A DNA stretch of 34,132 bases from a virus: positions 1 through 34,132 of the IMG/VR virus record IMGVR_UViG_3300009790_000036; one strand, given 5' to 3'. Every line of letters starts with the position of its first letter. The stretch's first letter is position 1. Of this stretch, positions 18,501 through 26,500 are shown one piece after another. The notes under the pieces were generated by a model. That model made no database searches. It was not told the DNA's origin and worked only from the letters and a program-made list of their open reading frames with translations. The position numbers were made by a program, and so were the translations under genes.

Positions 18501-21500
18501 TATAATACTGCGATTAAAATAGAATCAGTAACAGACACAACAATAACATTGAAGGTATTGAATACTGTTCCTTCTACAAATACAGATCCTCATACATTTG
18601 TAGGGGCAACTGCTGGAGCTGTTAAATCTGGTGGATATTATACTCATGTATTTGATTCAGCAACAACTAATGGGATTAAGGCAACAAAATCTCTGAAGAT
18701 TGCTAATGAGTCGATGGTCTTTACTTGTTCTAAAGATGATTTCATGAGTGATCATCCATATCCAAGAACAACTGATCCAGCATATAATACATTCTTACCT
18801 ATAGTATCAACTACATTGGATACTATTTCAACTAATGTTGGATCTGGTGGTGGTGCTGGTAGAGGTGCTATAATTACTGCTAAAACTGCTAGGAATACTC
18901 ATAAATTTGTAAATGCTATTGGTACTCACATATACAAGAGTTCTATAAGCAATGCCGTTACCATTGGCAGCACTAAAAAGGATGTTACTAATGCTACATA
19001 TACTCCAAGTACTGGAGTATTGGTACTAACCATAGGAACACATACTTTTAGTACTAGTGATACTGTAACTATCGCACCTAAAGCACTTAACTTTACTTGC
19101 GATGCTGATAATCATGCTACAGAACATGCATATCCAAGAACAACTGATCCAGCATATAATACAGCATTAGCAATTACTGCTGTAGATCAATCTGGTGGCA
19201 CTATTACATGTAATGTTGGTATTCCTGATCAATATGAAGGAATTACTGCAGATGTTGGAGGTCCTTTCACTGCTGATACTGTTGATTATGATCCACAATG
19301 TGGAATCATGACTGTTACGACTTCTGCTGCTCATGGATTTACTGCTGCTGTTGTTAGAAATACAACTAATGCTGTATATAATCCAAATGTTGGAATATTA
19401 ACAGTCACTACAAATGTAAATCATGGATTTAGTAATGGTGATTATGTTAAGATTGCTGAGAATTCTTTAGTATTCTCATGTGCTAAGGATGGATTTATTA
19501 GTGAGCATAGTTATCCAAGAAAGGGAGATCCTCTCTTTAATAAGTGGGTACAAGTTTCAAATATTACTGCTAAGAAGTTTGAAGTTCAGACATTAGTAAA
19601 TATACCTTCAACAAATGTATCAGACCATAGTTATGAGAGGTCTATAGCAGCAAATATTATAGGAGCAAAGAATACAGTTCAAATTGCTGCTGGTTCTTTA
19701 ACACTTACATGTAATAAGGATCGTCATTCTACAAATCATTCTTATCCAAGAACAACTGATCCTGTTTATAATAGACCTGTAGGTATTGAGGGGGTTGAAA
19801 GTACTACTAAGTTTAGTATTAATGTTGGTAGATCTCCATATGGAACTGGTGGATCTCTAGAATTTACTATTGAAAATGGTGGATCTGGATATGTTAATCC
19901 TGAAATTGTTATACCAGAACCAAATTATCAAAATATGAAGGTTGAAGGTGTTTCAAGACTTGGTATTGGAAAAACAACGACTACAGGTGTTAATCTTCTA
20001 CTTAATTTAAAAGTTGGAGCAGCACAAACCTCAGTTGGAATTTCTTCTACATTATTTGAAATATCTGAGTTTGATATAGCAAGACCAGGACATTCATTTA
20101 AAGTTGGAGATAAATTTACCCCAATTGGATTAGTTACTTCTGCTGAAGTAGAGGAACCATTAAAAGATTTTGAATTAGAAGTTATTGAAATATTCAATGA
20201 TTACTTCTCCTCATGGCAATTTGGTGAGATAGACTTTATTGATACTATTAGAGATCTTCAGAATGGATCTAGAAAGAGATTCCCTCTATTCTTTAATGGA
20301 CAATTACTCAGTTTTGAAAAAGATGAATCAGATCCATTATCTGCCGATATAAACCTAAACGCAGTATTACTAATATTCGTAAATGGAGTATTACAGACAC
20401 CAGGAACTGCATACCAGTTTGAAGGTGGAACTACATTTACATTTACTGAACCACCAGACACTGGTGACAAGGTTGATATATTCTTCTATCTTGGGCAAAG
20501 AGGAATTGATGTTGAGTTGATCGACATTCAAGAAACGATCAAACCAGGTGATGATGTTAGAATCTATCGTCATCCAGCATTACCAGACTCAATTTCTCAA
20601 GATAGAGAAAGAGTTGTGAAAGAAATTCTATCATCAGACTTAATTGAAACTGATATCTATACAGGTCAAGGAATCAATGAAGATGATGATAAACCACTTA
20701 GTTGGACTAAACAGAAGATTGATAAGATAATAGCAGGTGAATTAGTAACTAAAGCAAGAGAATCTCTTGAACCTTGTGTATATCCAACCGCAAAGATTAT
20801 TGGTGATGTTAGTACAACATCTGGTGTAGGTATTGGATTACAAGATGGAATATTTGTAGATGATGCTGAATTCTTCTTCTATGAGGAAGGACCACTTCGC
20901 ATTCCTAGTTCTGAAAGATATGGTATTACAGTTGATGCTGTTGACGCATTAATGTTACCAGCAAGTGGTGCAGAGAGTCCAGCAGGAGCATCTGTTACTG
21001 CTATGCTTAATACTGTTTCTATGGCTTCTACCACTATTCCTCAAGAACAGGTTACTTCAATAACTATCACTGATGGTGGATCTGGTTATACTACTGCTCC
21101 TACTATTAAATTATCGGCTCCACCAATAATTGGAGTTGGTATTGGAACAACTGCTACAGCAACAACGACAATTACAAATGGTTCTGTTACATCAGTAACC
21201 ATTACTAATCCTGGATTATATCAGGGAGGAATTCCAAATGTTATTATTGAAAGACCTACCTATAAGACAGAAAAAATTGAGTTATTTAAATTTGCTCAGG
21301 GATTTACTGGAATAATTACTGGTATTTCAACTTCTGCAGGTACAAATAACAATCCTGTTGCTGTTAAATTCTTCTTCAAGACTATTGATGGGAATCAGGC
21401 AGGTGATTTAAGGGTTGGATATCCAATTGCTATTAAAGATACTAAGATTGGTGATGGTGTTACATCCATTGACAGTCATGATACTTCAGTAATTGGTATT

Positions 21501-21848
21501 GGTACACAGTTCTTAGATAATATATACAAAGTACATGCGATTACTACTGCCGATAAGACAGGTGAAATTACATGTAATATCTTAAGTACAACCAATACAG
21601 TTGGAATGGCTTCCACTGGACAGTATAACCAAACTGACATTGGTATAACAACTTCTCTAGGAACAATTTCATGGGGAAGATTGTATGGAGCAGATACAGT
21701 TAGAGCAGCAAATCCAATTTCAATTGGTGTAACTGGACTAACTATTGATTCTGGATTATCTACATTCCCAGTTCTTCAAAGAAGAAATTATTCTCTCGGA
21801 TCTCTTAAAGGATTGAGGAATACTGGTGCTATTAGATTACAAGTTTGA
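6564..21848 (+). CDS. Giant virion structural protein in the gp7 position, 5,094 aa
   Basis: This single 15.3-kb gene lies where T4 has gene 7 (baseplate wedge initiator, about 1,030 aa) but is about five times longer. The N-terminal 230 residues contain EFVVADFPLATDFLKQYH, FLPGLEDETFHPG (about 181) and YQSKGIQESI (about 207), which I associate with the gp7-position protein of marine T4-like phages. Then come fibre-like modules: a TTITV...GCIRGF segment (80-122); many G-x-GY-x-x-P strands (about 787, 1217, 1472, 4439, 4838); a YHYH-like segment (1300-1385); INGVFQTP (about 3325) and VNGVLQTP (about 4604); and a tandem repeat array (about 3440-4430). There is no signal peptide or membrane segment. 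Probably it forms the wedge periphery with fibre-like extensions. No frameshift is seen. Equivalence to gp7 is inferred from position. Confidence 0.85.
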   Translation: MSIEFDRRVQVNKIIESQLPEFVVADFPLATDFLKQYHISQEYQGGATDLIDNLDRYLKVDNLVPEVITGTTTLPADIVASDTTITVASTKGFPSSYGLIKIDDEIISYTGKTDTTFTGCIRGFSGVSGYNVGISSSLLDVNKESLVFNETNASSHNINSIVTNLSVLFLQEFYTKIKRTFLPGLEDETFHPGIDVGNFIKNARSFYQSKGIQESIIILFRLLYGVDAQVLDLEERLVKPSTAEFIRREIVVAEAISGDPYNLVGQTIYKSSDSQTNASVSEVEIISREGKTYYQLSLFVGFDDRDTIQGTFSIQAKSKVLEAVSIGSSIISVDSTIGFGNTGSLIAQGHNNIINYTNKSINQFFGCSNVINAIDQGNGIRTEENVYGYENGDISKKCEIRITGVLSEFVPGEDISLVSENEEISIKNVGEVILNTPEITQSYKEVFANSWIYNTSSRYQVANIQSGQTSFTLLSDIDKSSLKVGDNVSFLRRGTMTVVGGGIIKRIDSSTVLTLDGLSFITGEPNSGAKYDLRRNLNKVKTTSSTTTSGTSIGIGASNSVILSDTLNVYVDSDKDGYAASNSLPSRQLKLSQFISELYYPDHGSNVQDQQIGSASTNFTQTDPISGLVYDFSAFKLDTATKFITGNSVIYQVRDSAGDVGIPFNGLNDGETYYVSVAEGSDRKTISLYNSISAVGSASSVTWNDPVGAGGTHVHSFILKDHYQRQLYENRILRKFPLSQDLSVTTEKDVPVNDIGILIDGVQIRSTIANETMTYGPLTTVDVYNSGTGYDVANPPKLSIEAPLDSNGETAYAEPIIKGSVKEVLVDSQDFDIDKVLSISLTGGNGKDCLLEPITGPRFREIQFDSRDIFFSGGLDIQEETITFKSDHNLVDGQKVYYNSNGQDSVGITKFKEVSNVVTEFLVNGAPYFVKVINPRRIFLFKTEADSMFGITGINTIGFSTATNAAGFHKFRTESKNTLRKVKVLNSGYDFQYRKLPVNPSGVSTAFDSINFDNHGFRDGDLVEYSTMVGIGTTQPKAIQGLDTTHSYKVIKLNDSSFRLADAGIGGTITSNYKRGNYVGLGSTGTGYQVFKYPDIKIDAKVSFASSVTGTFNFTPIVTGEIIGSYLYDKGSKYGSKISGHYFNPQVTIQNGRTAEVKPIIEGGKIIDAFVVNKGKEYWSLPELTVVGSGTTGSGVQLKPVINELGQLDDIIVINPGIGYSTNTSIFVEPRGNGGLLNAKIRKLSIDNYQWQGIDHLENLNNDLLQYSVHAYNQDIADSFNDIGGVTNAGVGTHSALIGWAYDGNPIYGPFAYKDPNDINSGIKRMESSFSVNTSYLDRPSTGEYPSKFFIEDNVYDGSGDLDIHNGRFGKTPEFPDGIYAYFATRDDNDNPVYPYFVGPTYRLPYIEENTILDQSFDFNNSNLSRNTFPYKVNDPFADNDFIIESNESVKQKSIVESVTRGVVDSFQILDGGDGYKVGDFTVFEDDGTDGVGARGQVDEIVGIGVSSINTVLTSFDKAVFVWESADTVTAHHLPNIELNDKDTVLISGLSTANYKLNNSFSVGVSTDVIGLAKTMSVNNSSAGITEDIYVNYIPNTVSIGGSLRVGDEVLKVLNLYKVGSIIRVFRPSSGIAHTLGSTIDVLNTKISIPVKTTPFVSDLNKSQYFNGTISVGIGTTSGSVIDYTIGESTKSINVPPQSIYLPGHPFKGGEKVTLTKRPAKSSFLVGRTVDAANQFYVPNQTTSTTDLYVVDKGTDYIGLATNVGAANTEGGLFFFGNGDDDHQYQLETNFEQLTGNIDRIVSTVMTKIGAANTTTHGLHNGDRISLNVVPNTTVGLGTTSPLVLDYNEQYQKILINTVGFESPDVNILNDSITITDHGYKTGDKVFYDSTEVAAGLTTGCYYIHVLDSNTFNLSETYSDTFLTPPLFVDITGIGGNYHKLSLVNPKIDVVKNSKLTFGVGSTNLAGYNLKFFYDHEFKNEFVTAGDLNEFNVSGIGTIGVGTFLSSPVVGAAVSIGFSTAVPAILYYALEKGGYISTADKDVKNYSQIVFTNSKYSGDYNIFDATTETFKFSPRSIPEVLKYEEDQCDKLEYSSKSGSVEGPIKNIRLISEGSSYKKLPKFLSVNSVSGSNANIVAISTSIGRINDLRIVDVGYEYSSDRTLRPEAFISPVVRVDDLDFIDSVSVLDTGTDYLNAPDLIIINPETGEVVDDTSLEAIVPNQGIADVNVIAPIKGLDSITHRVVSINNSNGIGINSMTVINNTTARCVMETPINGYTQAPFAVDDEIFVEGIQLFGESGIGTQSSAASGIATDGDGWNSSNHGYQFFKVKSYTSANPDILEFDLAGITTNPGIAKTYQSGYANIINRNKYPVFSPVQRRSKFSINEPLLVKESQTNTFQSKDLKAIDVREDFIKTSGLHVLKIGDRIAGQFSGVTATVTGIVANSAKFNVDFSNRREIGWNDNTGVLNEDFQVTPNNDYYQNLSYSVRSSKAWDDFVDPLNRVIHPAGLKNFADTLIESSVDVRVGLGSTRPASAVVILDVFGERRVDTINDFDMVIDYDARDNKSKFIDFKNRKLTDFTKCKTNRVLIHDDISSKFSSKGSQDGFTEIEEISSRFSKYTIQVVDADTFDTQVNDIVTLTSTSDAFLLERTSDYTNQVLGSFDTKVDRFNRKTLEFTPIEKFEKDYDIKVIKTSFNTDTISDGIKEIGSIDLIGKNVSVAVAQTAMSGNNVIVTGNTTTNILQFSDTDFNGFFANVLVRDDASGEMDYNEVIVNFDGTDTYISESYSDVLGVTYSSSSNSKVGVLTARYDSGIIYFDCINDRSSKLVLSANVVGLGTTTSGIGTFRYQVPGQPDGSERTARFESNYVTTDNGTSATITTIDRVVDSTIKALVKVTSGQNSAIHQALLIQDQDNDAISIQYPHVSIGDISGIGTFGTVTDITNQKVRLEFYPDSAYNSSLVEIQAFTEIFQSVNDFENEPGPLQFGPVSSEVIVSAYDGINGTRGNRINFDIKHEGIPVYFKKFNPANDTQVINSTGAGTTFSIPSHFFNTNEELTYKAASTFVGVSPVSVGIAQTADNEGNLVSIMPSKVFVKALTPDTFQLFSKKEYIADGKPIEVTNVGSGNAHKLEMSNKLSKTVIGLDGIIQQPITYTSIQHTLSNDIGIGLSQFSLSGISSVQPRDVLKIDDEYMKVVEVGFATETGAIINSFDGTIPEVKVLRGSLGVSAGVHTATSKVQVHRGSFNIVDSTLWFLDPPKGNTRTRRDATNLPYVKAEFSGRTFLRTNYDTNMVFDDISDSFTGIGRTYTLTVGGANTSTGVGVGNGILFINGVFQTPLTLNNLGNNYEIEADVTAGVSSVTFTGISSENGQLIQSEFDINQNQVPRGGLIVSLGSTTGVGYAPLVGARVYPNMTNGAITSLVGMGKSVGPIGSGIETANYDNNTGIITVTTNKVHGFGLGSPDTVKLEDFEFVCPTNVVGKPETGTTYNPATGDMVIKISGHGLSNGDAVKLEKESITFSCGFGGATGAAAEKAYPRETDPAYDRYMYVSDVTSDTFKVNVLFGVTPTNTDAHTFVSATTNAVRTIGGGGYVGVTTTIFQDHERPLQLVGIVSERSFEVRAGISTIPHAYVKGGSVWRYENELTFGSGYREPVSIGVTDIAYTHKFVSADTDSVTAYTGSFMGQNLTPTDADYDSVTGAYLMTISDHGIPGPVDLTVNSAEYDANVGILTVSAGTKFDVSDATYNPTTGIMVLTIGTHSLTTNDKLKIEANSLTFSCGFGGATGTASQKTYPRASGSGNPSGGPDPAYNNFLDITAVDTVAGTVAVKVLNTTPSTNTDVHTFVSATAGAVFAPRVFTNNEQVYFEQNSITFKCAMDNNSTTHTYPRESDPSNGKWLIVSGATSTEFEVNVGTSPLVSHTPTTGTTYDPNTGLMTLEIGSHSLKAGTSVKLEEESITFSCGFGGATGAAAQKSYPRSNGNDPYYNTAIKIESVTDTTITLKVLNTVPSTNTDPHTFVGATAGAVKSGGYYTHVFDSATTNGIKATKSLKIANESMVFTCSKDDFMSDHPYPRTTDPAYNTFLPIVSTTLDTISTNVGSGGGAGRGAIITAKTARNTHKFVNAIGTHIYKSSISNAVTIGSTKKDVTNATYTPSTGVLVLTIGTHTFSTSDTVTIAPKALNFTCDADNHATEHAYPRTTDPAYNTALAITAVDQSGGTITCNVGIPDQYEGITADVGGPFTADTVDYDPQCGIMTVTTSAAHGFTAAVVRNTTNAVYNPNVGILTVTTNVNHGFSNGDYVKIAENSLVFSCAKDGFISEHSYPRKGDPLFNKWVQVSNITAKKFEVQTLVNIPSTNVSDHSYERSIAANIIGAKNTVQIAAGSLTLTCNKDRHSTNHSYPRTTDPVYNRPVGIEGVESTTKFSINVGRSPYGTGGSLEFTIENGGSGYVNPEIVIPEPNYQNMKVEGVSRLGIGKTTTTGVNLLLNLKVGAAQTSVGISSTLFEISEFDIARPGHSFKVGDKFTPIGLVTSAEVEEPLKDFELEVIEIFNDYFSSWQFGEIDFIDTIRDLQNGSRKRFPLFFNGQLLSFEKDESDPLSADINLNAVLLIFVNGVLQTPGTAYQFEGGTTFTFTEPPDTGDKVDIFFYLGQRGIDVELIDIQETIKPGDDVRIYRHPALPDSISQDRERVVKEILSSDLIETDIYTGQGINEDDDKPLSWTKQKIDKIIAGELVTKARESLEPCVYPTAKIIGDVSTTSGVGIGLQDGIFVDDAEFFFYEEGPLRIPSSERYGITVDAVDALMLPASGAESPAGASVTAMLNTVSMASTTIPQEQVTSITITDGGSGYTTAPTIKLSAPPIIGVGIGTTATATTTITNGSVTSVTITNPGLYQGGIPNVIIERPTYKTEKIELFKFAQGFTGIITGISTSAGTNNNPVAVKFFFKTIDGNQAGDLRVGYPIAIKDTKIGDGVTSIDSHDTSVIGIGTQFLDNIYKVHAITTADKTGEITCNILSTTNTVGMASTGQYNQTDIGITTSLGTISWGRLYGADTVRAANPISIGVTGLTIDSGLSTFPVLQRRNYSLGSLKGLRNTGAIRLQV
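10440..10800 (+). other. YHYH-like segment inside the giant protein
   Basis: Residues 1300-1385 include GWAYDGNPIYGPFAY, then LDIHNGRFG and IYAYFATRD...YPYFVGP. This is the order of the YHYH domain (G-x-A-x-DG-x-P-IYGP ... LD-x-x-N-G ... YHYHxT ... PY-x-x-G). The YHYH tetrad itself reads YAYF here. A function is not established; it may be an inserted surface domain on the baseplate. Confidence 0.6.
18757..18791 (+). repeat. 35-nt direct repeat, copy 1
   Basis: This stretch, starting CATATCCAAGAACAACTGAT, is identical over 35 nt to 19129-19163. The copies are 372 nt apart and lie in YPR repeat units 5 and 6. Confidence 0.85.
19129..19163 (+). repeat. 35-nt direct repeat, copy 2
   Basis: Identical to 18757-18791, in YPR repeat unit 6. 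Part of it (TATCCAAGAACAACTGATCC) recurs again in unit 8 near 19743. Confidence 0.85.
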
Positions 21849-21855
21849 TTATGTC

Positions 21856-21863
21856 TATAAATA
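21856..21863 (+). promoter_or_regulatory. T4-type late promoter
   Basis: An exact TATAAATA begins 8 nt after the giant gene's stop and ends 29 nt before the gp8 start. It gives gp8 and the downstream genes their own late transcript. Confidence 0.87.
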
Positions 21864-21892
21864 AAGAAAAAAAGTGTAATTAAGACAAGATA

Positions 21893-23512
21893 ATGCCAGC
21901 AATTGTCACCGACCAATTTAGGATATTAAATGCTAGTAATTTCGTAGATTCTATTGATAATAATAATTACTACGTTTTTATTGGTTTACCAAATCCAACA
22001 AAATTAACAGAATCAACTGTTGTTGGTTATGGTAGATCCGCAAATTGGAATACTAACCCACCACAACCGCTTGATAGTTTCTCTACTAATGCTCATGCAG
22101 GAGATACTATGATGTTTGGTAAGAAGATTACTTCTGCCAATATTCGTAGGGTTATACAGAGAGTTGATTGGACAGCAGGTACTAGATATGAAATATACAG
22201 AGATGATTATGCTAGTGATAATAGAAGTCCTCTGAAAAGTGCTGGCAGATTATATGATGCTCAATATTATGTAATGAACTCTGATTACAAGGTTTATATT
22301 TGTATTGATAATGGTTCTAATGGTGATAATGAAAAAGGAAATGTTTCTCAGGATGAACCTACATTTACTGATTTAGAACCATCAAAAGCTGGTGGATCTG
22401 GTGATGGATATGTTTGGAAATACTTATATACAGTTTCTCCTAGTGATATCATAAAATTTGATTCTACAGAATATATTACTGTCCCAAACAATTGGGCAAC
22501 AAGTACTGATCCTCAGATAAGAGCAGTAAGGGAGAATGGTGATTCTTCTATTAATAACAACCAAATTAAACATGTATATATTGAAAATGGTGGTTCTTCT
22601 TACCAATCATTAACAGGACAAGAGGTTGATATTGTAGGAGATGGATCTGGAGCGAAAGCAAGAGTAAATGTTAATCAAGGTGTTATATCTGATATAACAG
22701 TTAGTGCTGGTGGACAAGGATATAGTTATGGATTGGTTGATCTACAAGCGATTAATAATACATCTTCTGGTACTTCTGCTAAATTAGTTCCTATAATTCC
22801 TCCAAGTAAAGGTCATGGATATGACATTTATACAGAATTAGGTACTGATAAGGTTTTAATTTATGCTAGATTTGATGATTCCACTAAAGATTTTCCAACA
22901 GATACCAAATTTGCTGTAGTTGGTATAGTAAAGAATCCAACTTCTGGTGGTAGTGGTGGTACAGTCTCTACTGGATTTACTGGAAGTCAGTTTTCATCAT
23001 TAAATGCAATGTTATTTCATGATGAACCAAATAGTAATGATGTTACTAAAAAGGTTCAAGGAAATCCTGAAGTTGGTGAAGTTATTGAACAACAATTAAC
23101 TCTTCCTAATGGTGATACTAGAGTTGCTAGAGCATATGTTGCGTCTTTTGACACTGAAACTAAGGTTCTAAAATACTTTACTGATAGATCATTAAATTAC
23201 AAGGGTAGTAGAGATCAAACTGATTACATTGGTATTTCGACTCAAGGTCGTTTTTATGATTTTTCATCAACTGGACCTGTAGTTGAAGGTAAGTCCTCTG
23301 GATTTAAAGGTTATATAAACAATAACTATACTGGAATCACTACAAATCCAACTGGATCTAAGCAAATTAATTTGAATACCTCCTTCGCAAGTGGGTTATC
23401 AAAACCAGAGATAAATAAAGGATCAGGGGATTTGGTTTATATAGACCATAGACCTTTGATTGCTCGAAATACTCGACAAAAAGAAGACGTTAAAATCATC
23501 CTGGAATTCTAA
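21893..23512 (+). CDS. 8: Baseplate wedge subunit gp8, enlarged form
   Basis: A 539-aa protein (T4 gp8 is 334 aa). gp8 dimers join the wedge arms in the baseplate. T4-like features: N-terminal AIVTDQFRILNASNFVDSI; then IRRVIQRVDWTAGTRYEIY; GDGYVWKYLYTVSPSD (about 170-185), close to GYVWEYLFEIPPD of T4 gp8, followed by EYITVP; and a C-terminus LVYIDHRPLIARN (about 515-527) ending KIILEF, close to the T4 ending. The extra ~200 residues include two G-x-(S/G)-Y strands (NGGSSY about 233, GGQGYSYG about 273) like those in the giant protein, so the enlargement looks like an inserted fibre-like module. It has its own late promoter and is followed by the next gene after 6 nt. Confidence 0.9.
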   Translation: MPAIVTDQFRILNASNFVDSIDNNNYYVFIGLPNPTKLTESTVVGYGRSANWNTNPPQPLDSFSTNAHAGDTMMFGKKITSANIRRVIQRVDWTAGTRYEIYRDDYASDNRSPLKSAGRLYDAQYYVMNSDYKVYICIDNGSNGDNEKGNVSQDEPTFTDLEPSKAGGSGDGYVWKYLYTVSPSDIIKFDSTEYITVPNNWATSTDPQIRAVRENGDSSINNNQIKHVYIENGGSSYQSLTGQEVDIVGDGSGAKARVNVNQGVISDITVSAGGQGYSYGLVDLQAINNTSSGTSAKLVPIIPPSKGHGYDIYTELGTDKVLIYARFDDSTKDFPTDTKFAVVGIVKNPTSGGSGGTVSTGFTGSQFSSLNAMLFHDEPNSNDVTKKVQGNPEVGEVIEQQLTLPNGDTRVARAYVASFDTETKVLKYFTDRSLNYKGSRDQTDYIGISTQGRFYDFSSTGPVVEGKSSGFKGYINNNYTGITTNPTGSKQINLNTSFASGLSKPEINKGSGDLVYIDHRPLIARNTRQKEDVKIILEF

Positions 23513-23518
23513 AGTAAA

Positions 23519-26500
23519 ATGCCACAAAAGACTAATTTAAATATAAGTCCTTATTACGATGATTTTGATAAGGCGAAGAACTATTACAAGGTTTTATTTA
23601 AGCCTGGATATCCAGTTCAAGCAAGAGAATTAACAGGACTGCAATCAATATTACAGAATCAGATAGAATCTTTCGGTAATCATATCTTTAGAGAAGGATC
23701 TATGGTTATACCTGGATCTGTGACATATGATAGCACATATTTCTCATGTAAGGTAAATGATGATCATTTAGGGATAGATGTTAGTATATACCTTGATTCA
23801 TTAATAGCTAATGGTGGAACAAAGGTAAGGGGTCAAAATTCTCAGATTGTTGCTAAGATTGTTAATTATGTTTTACCTCCAGCAGAAGGTGTTGATGACA
23901 TTACAATTTTTGTAAAATATACAGAGTCTGATAGTGTTGGAGCAAGTGATCATTTTCCAAATGGAGAAATATTAGTTCTTGATGAAAATGTTACTTATGG
24001 AAACACAACATTAAACTCTGGTGATACTGTATTAACTTTAGTCAGTGAAAATGCAACAGCAACTGGATCTGCTGTTGGTGTGGATAATGGTGTATATTTT
24101 ATTAGAGGTACTTTTGTTGATGTATCAAAATCTTTAATAGTACTAGAACCATACACAAGTTCACCATCATATAGAGTTGGATTTGAAATTATTGAGGAAG
24201 TTGTATCTTCTAATGATGATTCTACTTTAAATGATAATGCAAAAGGATTTACCAATTTCGCTGCTCCAGGTGCTGATAGATTTAAAATTAGTGTTAAGTT
24301 AGCAAAAAAAGCACTTGATGACTTTGATGATACTAATTTTGTAGAATTAGTTAAAGTAAAAACAGGTCAAGTTAAAAAATTACAGAATACTACTTTATAT
24401 TCTGAGATAAAAAAATATCTTGCTAAGAGAACTTATGATGAGTCTGGTAATTATGCTATAAGACCATTTACCGTTAATGTACAAAACTCATTAAATGATG
24501 AGATAGGATCTAATGGTTTATTTGTTGAAGGTGAAAAAACTGACGAACTTAATGTGCCTAATGATGATTTGGCATGTATAAAATTATCACCAGGTACAGC
24601 GTATGTTAGAGGATTTGATGTTCCGTTAACAGGAACTACCGTTTTAGATGTAGAAAAACCAAGAGATACTAAGAGTATAAAATCTTCCTCTGTCTCATTT
24701 AAGATGGGAAGTTTGTTAAAGGTTAATAATCCACATGGAACACCTCTTATAAACTTAGGAAATTCATCAACTGGTAGTAAATTAGCAAATAATGTAGATC
24801 TTTTCAGTCAAAGAAAGGGAACTGGTGTTCCAACTGCTGGTGCTGGTACTAAAGTTGGTGAAGCTCGTGTGTATACATTTGCTCCCTCCGATGATACTTA
24901 TAAAGACTCATCAACAGAATGGGATTTGTATATGTATGATCTTCAAACATATACAAAATTAGATATTGGAAATGGTGCTGGTGGATTAACATATCAGCAA
25001 AATACTTTAGCTCCAGTTGGATCTAAAGTTAGAGGAATGAGTAGTGGTGCAGAAGCATATGTTGCTGATCATCCAACTGCTGGTAGTATAAATGTTGCTC
25101 AAACTACTGGAACTTTTGTTGCTGGTGAAAAATTAGTATTTAATGAAAGAACTAGTAATGTTGGTTTAGATACATGTACAGCTTCAGTATCTGCTGTAAC
25201 ACAGTATACGATTGATGATATAAAATCAGTTTTCCAACCTACAACTGTTGGATCTCTTCAAAAGGCATTTACGGCTGATGCTGTCCTTTATGATAGAATT
25301 TTACCTAATTTCTCTAAAACAGATACGTTAAATGTTGCTACTGATGGAAGTAATGTTACCACTGCAACCTGTGCACAAAGAAGATTTTCTGGAATTAATG
25401 GTGTAAAAGTAGATACTATACTTGGTTATTCAAATAGTACTTCAACCGATCCAATTTATAATGTAGTTTCTGCTATTTCTAATGATGGTGGTACTATAAC
25501 ACTTACTGCAGCACCTGCTGATGTTGTTGGTGTATGTGATAAGGATGTACCAGCAACTAGTACAACAGTTAGTTCAACATTTACTGTTAAATCTCCTAAA
25601 ATAATTAACTTTAATAGATCTGGACTTTATAGTAGATTGCCTAAGAAAAATATTTCTACAGTAGACTTATCTGATTCTAATTTGATAATATCAAGACAGG
25701 TTTCTGGCAAATCCTTAGAATCAAGTGGTACTTACAATGGAAATCTTGTAGTTCAAGCTAGTCAGGTATTTGAAAATTCTGGATCAGATGGTGCTTTAGG
25801 AATTACAACTGCATTCTTTGAACCATTTGATGCTGAAAGGTATTCAATTCATTATAATGACGGTACTATTGAGAAATTAACATCAGATAGAGTAGAAATT
25901 TTATCTGGTGGGTCTGCTATAAGGTTTAATGTACAAAGACCTGGAGAATGGGATACTGCTAATCCAGGAAATACGGGAGTTTTAGATAGTAACATAACTG
26001 TTAATGTCACTTTGAAAAAGTTAGGACTTAGTAGTAAAGGTAAATCTTATGCTCGAAGTTCTCAATTAGAAGTAACAAAGACTGTAGGACTTTCCACATT
26101 CATTACACAGAGCAATGCTTATGGTCTGCGTGTTGAAGATAAGGAAATATCATTAAATGTTCCTGATGTTGTTAAGGTTCATGCTGTACTTGAATCGACT
26201 GATAATTCTAAACCAACTCTTGATACTTTAGAATTTGTATCTGGATTATCTCTTAATACAAATACTTTTGTAGGTGAACGGGTTCTAGGATCAGAGAGTA
26301 GAGCTATTGGACAAGTTGTAAACAGACCAGATGTTGGAAATAAAATTGAATTTGTATATTTAAATGGAAATAGATTTATTGCTGGAGAATCTGTAACTTT
26401 TAAAGAATCTCAAATTACAGCAAATATACAGAAGTCAATAGAAGGCAATTATATTGATAGAACATCTAATTATACATTAGATAAGGGTCATAGAAAGCAA

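Larger units (their letters stand above)
16870..19840 (+). repeat. Tandem Cys...YPR..DP protein repeats, eight copies
   Basis: Within the giant gene, eight units of roughly 75-130 aa share a Cys, then YPR and usually DP-x-(Y)N, near nt 17157, 17926, 18201, 18470, 18758, 19130, 19512 and 19743 (the first two are 257 aa apart). A second motif (T/A)-Y-(N/D)-P-x-x-G-(I/L)-M-x-(L/V)-x-I then H-(G/S)-(F/L) precedes most units. Two subtypes exist: CGFGGATG (copies 1, 2, 4) and C-x-x-D...H-x-YPR (copies 3, 5-8). Confidence 0.85.

Noticed and set aside
16870-19840. CRISPR-like or other non-coding repeat array
   Set aside because: The repeats are in frame, unevenly spaced and clearly protein-level modules within one open gene.
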